Below are positions 1 to 5,704 of a stretch of DNA of 6,823 nt, piece by piece (position 1 is the stretch's first letter; every line of letters starts with the position of its first letter). Below the pieces are notes generated by a model that ran no database searches, had not been told where the DNA came from, and worked only from the letters and a program-made list of their open reading frames with translations. Both the position numbers and the translations under genes were made by a program. Source of the DNA: Pseudomonadota bacterium (lineage in GTDB: Bacteria > Pseudomonadota > Gammaproteobacteria > Burkholderiales > Sulfuriferulaceae); NCBI GenBank assembly GCA_021790625.1, contig JAJYGL010000227.1, positions 1 to 6,823 on the forward strand. The letters run 5' to 3'.

Positions 1-35
1 ACGAACATGACAGATTCTTTGCGTAAATGATTCAT
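1..35 (-). CDS. Possible N-terminus of a divergent gene (rluC by synteny), cut by window edge
   Basis: An ATG at 35 on the minus strand opens a frame (M-N-H-L-R-K-E-S-V-M-F) that stays open to the left edge; a second in-frame ATG lies at 8. Only about 11 codons are visible, too few to identify by sequence. The suggestion rests on context: in many beta- and gammaproteobacteria the 23S rRNA pseudouridine synthase gene rluC is divergent from rne. No good Shine-Dalgarno precedes the ATG at 35, and an AAAGAA before the ATG at 8 is weak, so the start is undecided. It could equally be chance. Confidence 0.25.
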   Translation of the reverse strand, partial: MNHLRKESVMF

Positions 36-47
36 TTTGCTTATACT
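19..47 (+). promoter_or_regulatory. Weak alternative rightward promoter
   Basis: TTGCGT (19-24), a 17-base spacer and TATACT (42-47, 5 of 6) form a plausible rightward sigma-70 promoter with a weak -35. It would give an unusually long rne leader of about 590 bases. It overlaps the possible start of the divergent gene, which argues against it. It is listed because rne of E. coli has several promoters. Confidence 0.2.
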
Positions 48-89
48 GTCAACAGTTTTTGCAGTTGTGAACGACGCTTTCATGAATGA

Positions 90-103
90 CACATTTAAAT
101 GTG
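90..103. repeat. Perfect 14-bp palindrome, operator-like
   Basis: CACATTTAAATGTG is its own exact reverse complement. Symmetry stops at the flanking bases (A on both sides). It lies between the divergent candidate promoters, where a dimeric regulator could act on either direction. The bound protein, if any, is unknown. Confidence 0.55.
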
Positions 104-189
104 ATGGATGGGTTGCTTTGTATTGTAGAAGCGGAAGAATATCCCGGTTAATGTCGCTCACCGGAACGTGCACCAGAAGCTATGCGGAC

Positions 190-195
190 ATTATA
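190..195 (-). promoter_or_regulatory. Candidate leftward sigma-70 -10 box (perfect TATAAT)
   Basis: The minus strand reads GTGTATAATG here, a perfect -10 hexamer. The matching -35 is poor: the best candidate is TTCGCC at 19 bp spacing. It points toward the left edge and would give a leader of roughly 150 bases before the possible start at 35. Assigning it to rluC is inference. Confidence 0.35.
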
Positions 196-231
196 CACTC
201 CCAATATGCCTGGTGGCGAAAGTTGAGGTTT

Positions 232-249
232 GTTCGCGGTTTTGCGAAC
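232..249. repeat. Inverted repeat with 6-bp arms
   Basis: GTTCGC (232-237) and GCGAAC (244-249) are exact inverse complements around a 6-base spacer. It lies upstream of the favoured rne promoter, so it is more likely a DNA site than a leader hairpin if that promoter is right. No T-run follows, so it is not an intrinsic terminator. Confidence 0.4.
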
Positions 250-295
250 GACTTGGCAAGCAGCGTCTGTTATTGTAAGCGAGCGCGCGAAAACG

Positions 296-324
296 CCACG
301 AAATACCACGAAGCACTATATAAG
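296..324 (+). promoter_or_regulatory. Candidate rne promoter with helical-phase direct repeats
   Basis: TATAAG (319-324, within TATATAAG) is a 5-of-6 match to the -10 box. There is no sigma-70 -35 hexamer at the right distance. Instead two copies of CCACGAA lie at 296-302 and 306-312, exactly 10 bp apart, so they face the same side of the helix and overlap the -35 position. That arrangement fits an activator-dependent promoter. Initiation near 331 would give an rne leader of about 310 bases, comparable to the long autoregulatory leader of E. coli rne. Promoter assignment is inference. Confidence 0.35.
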
Positions 325-368
325 CATCTTGAATCGCTTTACGCTGACCGGTTCGTGTTGACCGGACA

Positions 369-383
369 CGTGATCGGATCACG
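369..383. repeat. 15-bp inverted repeat in the early rne leader
   Basis: CGTGATC (369-375) and GATCACG (377-383) are perfect arms around a single G. As DNA this is operator-like, just downstream of the proposed start of transcription. As RNA it can form a 5-bp stem with a 5-base loop. Two copies of TGACCGG (345-351 and 359-365), 14 bp apart, lie immediately upstream. The role is unknown. Confidence 0.4.
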
Positions 384-430
384 GTAGTTTGTGCGCCTTG
401 AAGCGCCTGTGAATGGAGTGCATCGATAAG

Positions 431-480
431 ACCGCCAAGGATTGCGGTCGACGGATTATCGCCGATGGGTTACCGTCGAC
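431..480 (+). promoter_or_regulatory. Two adjacent leader hairpins
   Basis: ACCGC (431-435) pairs with GCGGT (444-448) to give a small stem. GTCGACGG (447-454) pairs perfectly with CCGTCGAC (473-480) to give an 8-bp stem with an 18-base loop. The two share bases 447-448, so they either stack end to end or compete. They are candidates for the structured element through which RNase E controls its own mRNA. Confidence 0.4.
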
Positions 481-607
481 GAGGTTGTGTGCTGAAGTGA
501 GACAGGACGGCATCGCCTGATGATGGCTGACCTGACCCGTTTGTGCGCCCTTAATGTCGAATGGTGGTTATCGTGCCCGTCATGGCATCGGCCCATTCCG
601 GTGCAGT

Positions 608-617
608 GGTTTAAACC
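608..617. repeat. 10-bp palindrome just upstream of the rne RBS
   Basis: GGTTTAAACC is an exact palindrome, with partial further symmetry (GCA at 603-605, TGC at 620-622). It ends 16 bases before the Shine-Dalgarno. In RNA it gives only a short stem around an AU-rich centre. It may be chance. Confidence 0.3.
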
Positions 618-633
618 TGTGCCAGACGCGCGC

Positions 634-638
634 AGGAG
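634..638 (+). promoter_or_regulatory. rne ribosome binding site (decides the start)
   Basis: AGGAG lies 5 bases before the ATG at 644. The in-frame ATG at 554 has no such signal, and the 30 residues it would add do not resemble any RNase E N-terminus, so 644 is chosen. Confidence 0.85.
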
Positions 639-643
639 AAAAA

Positions 644-3553
644 ATGAAACGAATGTTATTTAACGCAACACAGGCTGAAGAGTTGCGTGTTGCGATTGTG
701 GATGGTCAGAAACTGATTGATCTGGATATCGAATCGGCGAGCAAGGAGCAAAGAAAAAGCAATATATACAAGGGAATAGTCACTCGTATCGAACCTGGAC
801 TGGAAGCGGCATTCATTGATTATGGCAATGAACGGCATGGTTTTTTGCCGTTCAAGGAAGTGTCGCGTAGTTGTTTTGTGGAAGGCGCCGGGGAATCCGG
901 TCGTCCACGCATTCAGGACGCGTTGCGCGAAGGTCAGGAAATTGTCGTTCAGGTGGAAAAAGATGAGCGCGGCAACAAGGGGGCAGCGCTCACGACCTAC
1001 GTCAGCCTGGCCGGACGTTATTTGGTGTTGATGCCTAATAATCCACGAGGTGGTGGCGTTTCCCGGCGCATCGAAGGTGAAGATCGCAATGAATTGCGCG
1101 ATATCATGGGGCAGCTCGATATTCCGGCTGGCATGAGTGTGATTGTGCGTACTGCCGGTATTGGGCGCGGCGTAGAAGAATTGCAGTGGGACTTGAATTA
1201 TCTGTTGCAGTTATGGACTGCCATCGATACTGCTGCCAGCAGTCAGAAAGGCGCTTTTCTGATTTATCAGGAAAGCAGTCTGGTCATTCGAGCGATTCGT
1301 GATTACTTTCAGCCGGATATCGGTGAAATCCTGATTGATACGGAAGCGGTGTATGAACAGGCGCGCCAGTTCATGAGCCACGTGATGCCGGGCAACGTTA
1401 ACAAGGTCAAACCGTACCGTGATGATGTGCCGCTGTTTTCCCGTTTTCAGATTGAGCATCAGATTGAGACCGCTTATTCCCGCGAGGTGAACCTGCCTTC
1501 CGGTGGTGCCATTGTGATTGATCACACCGAGGCACTGGTATCTGTTGATGTGAATTCGGCCCGGTCTACGCGAGGTGCGGATATCGAGCAGACAGCACTC
1601 AACACCAATCTGGAGGCTGCAGAAGAAGTCGCGCGACAATTGCGTCTGCGCGACCTGGGCGGGTTGGTGGTCATCGACTTTATCGATATGGAAAACCAGC
1701 GTAATCAGCGTGATGTGGAAAATCGTCTGCGCGATGCATTGCATTACGACCGCGCCCGCGTGCAGACAGGAAAAATTTCCAAATTCGGTTTGATGGAGTT
1801 GTCGCGCCAGCGCTTGCAACCTTCGTTGGGCGAATCCAGTCACCAACCTTGCCCGCGTTGTAGTGGAACGGGTTTTATTCGTGGCATTGAATCGACGGCA
1901 CTGCATATCCTGCGCATCATTCAGGAACAGGCCATGAAGGAAAATACCGGCGCCATCCATGTACAGATTCCGGTAGATGTGGCGACTTTCCTGCTCAATG
2001 AAAAGCGGGCGGATATCGTTGCTGTCGAGTCGCGCCTGAAGGTGAGTATCGTGTTGATACCAAATATTCATTTGGTGACGCCACATTATAAAATCACCCG
2101 TCTGCGCCATGACGAACTCAATGCCCTCGACCAGAGCCTGCCGAGTTATCAGTTAGGCGAAACGGTGGAAGAAGTCCAGGCGGCAGTAGAACCGCGCAAA
2201 GAAGTTCGCGCTGTACAGCAAACACCGGTCGTGCAAGGAATTACGCCGATCAACCCAGCGCCTGTCATGCCGGAGCGCGTTCTGGTGCGTGACAATACGA
2301 GTCCGGCGACATCGTTGCATGATGCCGCAAAACCCGGTCTGATTCACCGGATTTTTGGCTGGTTACAGCGTCTGGGTGAAGAAAAAACCGAAGAAAAAAA
2401 TGTGGAAAAAACTGGCGGCGTATCAACGGATGCTGGGGCTGCCCCGGCGGGCAAGCCTTTTGTCGAGACATCTTCCGGGTATGCGACACGGGAATCCGTT
2501 CGATCTCCAGCGCCGAGTGAGCGACGCCCGGCGCAGGAGTCGCGCGGCAAGCGGCAGGAAGGTGGCCGTGCTGATGGGCGTGCTGAACGAACGCCTCGCC
2601 CTCCTCGCCAACCGAGACCAGATCAGACACCGATAGTGGAGTCTACGGAATCCGCTGCTGTTGTTGTGGGAGCGGGTGGAGAGAAACCTCGTCCGGAAAC
2701 CCGGAAACCACGGCCACCCCGCCAACCAAGGCCAGCACCAACAGTCCAGGATGCTGGTGCTGTTGTAAATGGTGGTGTTGTGAATGGCGGCGCTGTGAAT
2801 GGCGGCGCTGTCGCGAATAATTTGGCTGCAAATGGCGTTGCTGACATGCCAGAAGCGGGTATGCCGGGTGGCGCTGCGGGTGGGGCAACAGAACCGCGAC
2901 CACGCCGGGGTCGGCGTGGTCGCCGTGATCGGCGCCCGGATCAGACGCAAGTGGGCGCGTCAATGGAACAACCGGCAGAACAATCGACGGAACAACCGGC
3001 AGGAAATGGTCAAACAGAGTTGCTTGTTGAACAATCACAACAGAGTGAGGCGCTTGCGCCCATTGTCGTTGCGATGCCTGCCGAGGCTACTTTAACTGCC
3101 GAGGCTGCTTTAACTGCTGAGGTTGCTCCGGTTGCTGAAACAGTCGTGTCGGAAGTCGTCGCGACGGAGGTGGCAGAAAACGGATTGACAGAGGCTGTTC
3201 CTGCGCCGGCAGCTTCGCCGTTGGCAGTCACGCAGGAGGTGGATGCGCAGCAAGAGGAGACGCAGAAGGTGGTTGTTGCGCCATCACCGGAAAAACCTGC
3301 GCCAAATCTGGAAAAACTATTGGCGGATTTGTTGGCGCCGTCCACCGAAGCGGGTGAGTTGCAAATGGTGGAGACGGTCGTTACGACACAAGCCGTTGTG
3401 GAATCCATACCAGAGGTGGTGACACCGCGTCCGCCGCGTCGCCGTGCGGTATTGCCCAAAGCGGATGAAACTGCCGAGCCGCTGGTGCAGATCGAGACGC
3501 AGCCCGATGCATTATCCAGTGCGTCGTCCGTCGAGGTATCACCGACACATTGA
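644..3553 (+). CDS. rne: Ribonuclease E, endoribonuclease and degradosome scaffold
   Basis: Endoribonuclease that cuts AU-rich single-stranded RNA in mRNA decay and in rRNA/tRNA maturation; 969 residues. The start MKRMLFNATQ is the family N-terminus. The S1 domain spans about 37-120 with RNA-contacting F57, F67 and K112. The 5' sensor pocket has R169 and T170. The DNase I-like subdomain carries metal ligands D302 and D345 (E. coli D303 and D346). The Zn-link is C403-P-R-C406, which makes this the tetramer-forming E/G family. The long tail identifies RNase E rather than RNase G. Residues 565-577 (GLIHRIFGWLQRL) form an amphipathic helix resembling the E. coli membrane-targeting segment. Basic RNA-binding-like blocks (about 613-764, including PRPRRGRRGRRDRR at 751-764) are followed by residues 765-874 with no Lys or Arg, then PRPPRRR at 928-934. 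Degradosome partners cannot be read from the sequence. Confidence 0.98.
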   Translation: MKRMLFNATQAEELRVAIVDGQKLIDLDIESASKEQRKSNIYKGIVTRIEPGLEAAFIDYGNERHGFLPFKEVSRSCFVEGAGESGRPRIQDALREGQEIVVQVEKDERGNKGAALTTYVSLAGRYLVLMPNNPRGGGVSRRIEGEDRNELRDIMGQLDIPAGMSVIVRTAGIGRGVEELQWDLNYLLQLWTAIDTAASSQKGAFLIYQESSLVIRAIRDYFQPDIGEILIDTEAVYEQARQFMSHVMPGNVNKVKPYRDDVPLFSRFQIEHQIETAYSREVNLPSGGAIVIDHTEALVSVDVNSARSTRGADIEQTALNTNLEAAEEVARQLRLRDLGGLVVIDFIDMENQRNQRDVENRLRDALHYDRARVQTGKISKFGLMELSRQRLQPSLGESSHQPCPRCSGTGFIRGIESTALHILRIIQEQAMKENTGAIHVQIPVDVATFLLNEKRADIVAVESRLKVSIVLIPNIHLVTPHYKITRLRHDELNALDQSLPSYQLGETVEEVQAAVEPRKEVRAVQQTPVVQGITPINPAPVMPERVLVRDNTSPATSLHDAAKPGLIHRIFGWLQRLGEEKTEEKNVEKTGGVSTDAGAAPAGKPFVETSSGYATRESVRSPAPSERRPAQESRGKRQEGGRADGRAERTPRPPRQPRPDQTPIVESTESAAVVVGAGGEKPRPETRKPRPPRQPRPAPTVQDAGAVVNGGVVNGGAVNGGAVANNLAANGVADMPEAGMPGGAAGGATEPRPRRGRRGRRDRRPDQTQVGASMEQPAEQSTEQPAGNGQTELLVEQSQQSEALAPIVVAMPAEATLTAEAALTAEVAPVAETVVSEVVATEVAENGLTEAVPAPAASPLAVTQEVDAQQEETQKVVVAPSPEKPAPNLEKLLADLLAPSTEAGELQMVETVVTTQAVVESIPEVVTPRPPRRRAVLPKADETAEPLVQIETQPDALSSASSVEVSPTH
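2762..2821 (+). repeat. 15-bp tandem repeat inside the rne tail
   Basis: Three clear units and one degenerate unit encode VVNGG, VVNGG, AVNGG and AVANN (residues 707-726). Units two and three differ by one base in the first codon, so the expansion looks recent. This linker separates two basic blocks of RNase E. The repeat length keeps the frame. Confidence 0.75.
2966..3001 (+). repeat. 12-bp tandem repeat inside the rne tail
   Basis: Three units encode EQPA, EQST and EQPA (residues 775-786). The first and third are identical at the DNA level (GAACAACCGGCA). It marks the start of the acidic block of the RNase E tail. Confidence 0.6.
3080..3133 (+). repeat. 18-bp tandem repeat inside the rne tail
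   Basis: Three units encode AEATLT, AEAALT and AEVAPV (residues 813-830). The first two differ at a single base; the third has diverged. The segment is acidic and Ala/Val-rich. Confidence 0.7.
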
Positions 3554-3698
3554 GAATGGCAACGCTTCATGGGGTCCGGTCAGGGATGAGATGTACAGTA
3601 TCGCTGATCGGACGTCTGCTGGTCCTGGAAGTGACAGAAGAAATGGCTCAGTTTGCTTGAACAACCCTTCAGCGGTTCCTTATATTTATTGCCTGTTT
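3554..3698. other. Convergent spacer between rne and the c-di-GMP gene
   Basis: The two genes end facing each other across 145 bases. No gene is seen. A possible terminator near 3667-3681 (AACC and GGTT around a 7-base loop) is only 4 bp and is not followed by a clean T-run. The T5 at 3696-3700 has no adjacent stem. Transcription may end by Rho, or the messages may overlap. Confidence 0.6.
3575..3612. terminator. Hairpin in the convergent spacer, possible 3'-end structure
   Basis: TCCGGTCAG (3575-3583) pairs with CTGATCGGA (3604-3612): nine pairs including one G-U on the plus strand. After one mismatch, four further pairs (3585-3588 with 3599-3602, one of them G-U) extend the stem. No U-tract follows on either strand, so it is not a textbook intrinsic terminator. 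It starts 22 bases after the rne stop and could protect the rne 3' end. Confidence 0.4.
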
Positions 3699-5702
3699 TT
3701 ATTGTCTCATTACTTGCAATAACGCCTGTTCCATTTGTGTGTTGATGGCATCGATATGGCGCGTGTCGAATATGTCTGTTCTGTTTGCCAGATCTGTAAC
3801 GGTCTGTGCCATGGCACGATGATAATTTTCATGCAGAATATGCAACGGATGCCCATCATGAAACTGTAAGCGCTTGAGGTCATTATGGATAGGGCAACGG
3901 TGTGTATCGCGCAAATGTTCAGCCGTTAACAAGCGGGGATTTTGCAGTAGCACAGCCCGCAACAGATGATGGAAGTGCGTTTGTTTGGCGTATAGCCCAA
4001 ACAGAGTGATGGGATGCTGGCGATGTTTGATGTTTGGTGCTCGCATCAGAAATTCACGCAATTGTGCCAAAGCCATCGGGCGTGCAATGGCATAACCTTG
4101 TAGCAGACTCACGCCCAGTACGCTGACCGCATCGAGAATTCGCTCGGTTTCTACGCCTTCGACCACCAGATCCATTTTCTTGTTGATCGCCAAATCGAGT
4201 ACGGATTCAATGAAGTGAATGTCTTGAGGATTTTGTTCCAGAAAGCGGACGAAGTCCTGATCGAGCTTGATTTTGTCGATAGGCATTTCCTTGATGCGCA
4301 GCAGTGAGGAATACGCGCTACCAACATCGTCGAGTACCAGTTGAATACCCAGTGCTTTGAGTTCGACTAGGCGGGACAGACCGATTTGTCGTTCTTTGAA
4401 TTCGCCCGTTTCCAGGATTTCCACGCAAATGCGTTCAGGTGCAATGTGGAATTGTTCAATCAGGCCACGAATGCACGGGCTGCAATTTTCTGACACGGCA
4501 CGAGGGTCGATGTTGATGGATACCCACAGTTGCCAGCCCATGCTGTCCAGTTCACTCAGATCGTGCAGCGCCTGATGCATGACCTGTTTGCTGAGTTCGA
4601 ACAGGTCACTGGTCTGCAATTGCGGCAGAAATTCTCCTGGCATCCACAATTTGTCTGTGCTGTCTTGCAGACGTGCCAGCGCTTCGATGCCAACGATTTT
4701 ACGTTGCCGGTTGTCGAGAATGGGCTGATAGTGCACGACTAGCGCACCTTGTTGCAACAATTGCTGAAAGGGGTTATGGCGATGCGGGACGGCTTCGTTG
4801 TAGAATGCCCATGCCTGAATGCGGTCGGTCTTATGGGTTTTGTTGGTATACAGAGCCTGATCGGCATGACGGAGCAAAATACCCGGTGAGCTGTTTTCGG
4901 CGCTGTCGTGAACACGGATGCCCATGCTGACGCCGATTTGTATCGGGGTGCCATTGGGTAGCAAAATCGGTTCGCGGATAGCCTGATCCAGTTTTTCCAT
5001 CAAGGTCGTCGTGGCCTCACGGTTTTGTCCATCGTCGATTAGCATGACAAACTCATCGCCGCCCAGCCTGGCAACGAAGTCGGTCTGACGAATGTTGGCG
5101 AGCAGGCGTTGGCTGACGGTTCTCAGGACATGGTCGCCGGCTTCATGGCCGAATTTGTCGTTGATGAGCTTGAAACCATCCAGATCAAGAATGACGATGC
5201 TCAGCATGCGATGCTGTCGTTTGGTGCGCTGTAACGCTCTGTCGAAGGCTTCGTCAAAGGCCCGGCGGTTGGCGAGATTTGTTAACGGGTCGAGCAGGGC
5301 TTGTCGGGATAACCGGCTGTTGAGTCGATGGCGCTGGGTGACGTCAATCAGCGTCCAGAGAATCCGGCTGTCGCCATTGCCTTGCGTGTCTGGTGTTGGC
5401 AGTTTTTCACCCGACATATCGACATAAATCAGGCGGCCATCGATGCGGCGAAACGGCATTTCGCGCAATGCTCCGTGGCCTTGGAGTAAAATGCGCTCGA
5501 CCAGACGATGGCCTTGCTCCTGCGCTTTCGGGTTGGCATAAAACTCAATGGCACGGCGTTTCGTCAAGTCTTCTGCCGCGCGTGCGCCATACATGGTTAT
5601 CAAGTGTTCGTTGACCCATTCAATGACGTCGCCCGGATAACGGACGATGCTGACACCGGTACTCAGGCTGTTCAGCAGATTTTTGTCGGGTTCGATGGGC
5701 AT
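3699..5702 (-). CDS. PAS-GGDEF-EAL cyclic-di-GMP enzyme with a C-terminal CZB-like domain
   Basis: Predicted to make and/or break the second messenger c-di-GMP; 667 residues, no signal peptide or membrane segment seen, so cytosolic. A PAS-like sensor lies at about 6-125, ending in the usual LIDVTQRHRL linker. The GGDEF domain (about 133-300) has D-L-D-G-F-K at 173-178, an intact GGDEF at 214-218 and an inhibitory-site R205-x-x-D208, so cyclase activity with product inhibition is expected. The EAL domain (about 315-550) has E340-A-L and keeps N397, E428, E431, D458-D459, K479, E515 and Q535, all the expected catalytic or metal positions. Loop 6 reads DDVGSAYSSL rather than the usual DDFGTGYSSL. 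The tail (about 565-640) has H578-x-x-L, C603 and H624-x-x-x-H628, spaced as in CZB zinc-binding domains. The start at 5702 has AGGAG 7 bases upstream; an in-frame ATG at 5729 lies within uup and is less likely. Net activity in vivo is not predictable. Confidence 0.95.
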   Translation of the reverse strand: MPIEPDKNLLNSLSTGVSIVRYPGDVIEWVNEHLITMYGARAAEDLTKRRAIEFYANPKAQEQGHRLVERILLQGHGALREMPFRRIDGRLIYVDMSGEKLPTPDTQGNGDSRILWTLIDVTQRHRLNSRLSRQALLDPLTNLANRRAFDEAFDRALQRTKRQHRMLSIVILDLDGFKLINDKFGHEAGDHVLRTVSQRLLANIRQTDFVARLGGDEFVMLIDDGQNREATTTLMEKLDQAIREPILLPNGTPIQIGVSMGIRVHDSAENSSPGILLRHADQALYTNKTHKTDRIQAWAFYNEAVPHRHNPFQQLLQQGALVVHYQPILDNRQRKIVGIEALARLQDSTDKLWMPGEFLPQLQTSDLFELSKQVMHQALHDLSELDSMGWQLWVSINIDPRAVSENCSPCIRGLIEQFHIAPERICVEILETGEFKERQIGLSRLVELKALGIQLVLDDVGSAYSSLLRIKEMPIDKIKLDQDFVRFLEQNPQDIHFIESVLDLAINKKMDLVVEGVETERILDAVSVLGVSLLQGYAIARPMALAQLREFLMRAPNIKHRQHPITLFGLYAKQTHFHHLLRAVLLQNPRLLTAEHLRDTHRCPIHNDLKRLQFHDGHPLHILHENYHRAMAQTVTDLANRTDIFDTRHIDAINTQMEQALLQVMRQ
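3819..3977 (-). other. CZB-like zinc-binding core of the c-di-GMP enzyme
   Basis: This segment encodes residues 576-628. The CZB family pattern is H-x-x-[WFYL], then 21-28 residues, C-x-[hydrophobic]-G-x-[W], then 18-27 residues, H-x-x-x-H. Here H578-H-L-L581 is followed by 21 residues, C603-P-I-H-N-D-L, 20 residues, then H624-E-N-Y-H628. The four putative ligands and both spacings fit; the Gly and Trp after the Cys are not kept. CZB domains bind zinc in DgcZ and in chemoreceptors. Zinc binding here is inference. Confidence 0.55.
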
Positions 5703-5704
5703 GG

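Larger units (their letters stand above)
384..643 (+). promoter_or_regulatory. Rest of the non-coding rne 5' leader
   Basis: This stretch holds no convincing gene. Apart from a few low-complexity frames it contains short self-complementary segments and ends with the rne ribosome binding site. GCCGATG (461-467) can also pair at long range with CATCGGC (586-592). In E. coli the rne leader is long, structured and used by RNase E to cut its own message; that the same holds here is inference from length and structure. Confidence 0.45.

Noticed and set aside
253..279. Promoter TTGGCA plus TGTAAG
   Set aside because: Good -35 (5 of 6) but spacing of 15 and a weak -10; less convincing than the site at 296-324.
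191..382. 63-codon leftward frame
   Set aside because: Arg/Ser-rich, unlike RluC or any family I know, and overlaps candidate promoter elements.
37..387. 116-codon rightward frame in the upstream region
   Set aside because: Cys/Arg-rich sequence with no recognisable domain and no good ribosome binding site; it spans the likely promoters and palindromes.
554..643. 30-codon N-terminal extension of rne
   Set aside because: No Shine-Dalgarno before the ATG at 554, and the extra residues do not resemble RNase E; the ATG at 644 has AGGAG and the canonical N-terminus.
1211..2110. 299-codon leftward frame
   Set aside because: Antisense shadow of the conserved RNase E catalytic domain; composition is that of a non-coding frame.
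2762..3133. CRISPR-like repeats
   Set aside because: Units are 12-18 bp, directly tandem without spacers, and in frame within rne.
3010..3570. 186-codon leftward frame rich in Ser/Thr/Ala/Cys
   Set aside because: Low-complexity shadow of the repeat-rich RNase E tail.
3667..3700. Intrinsic terminator after rne
   Set aside because: Stem of only 4 bp and the T5 run is separated from it by more than ten bases.
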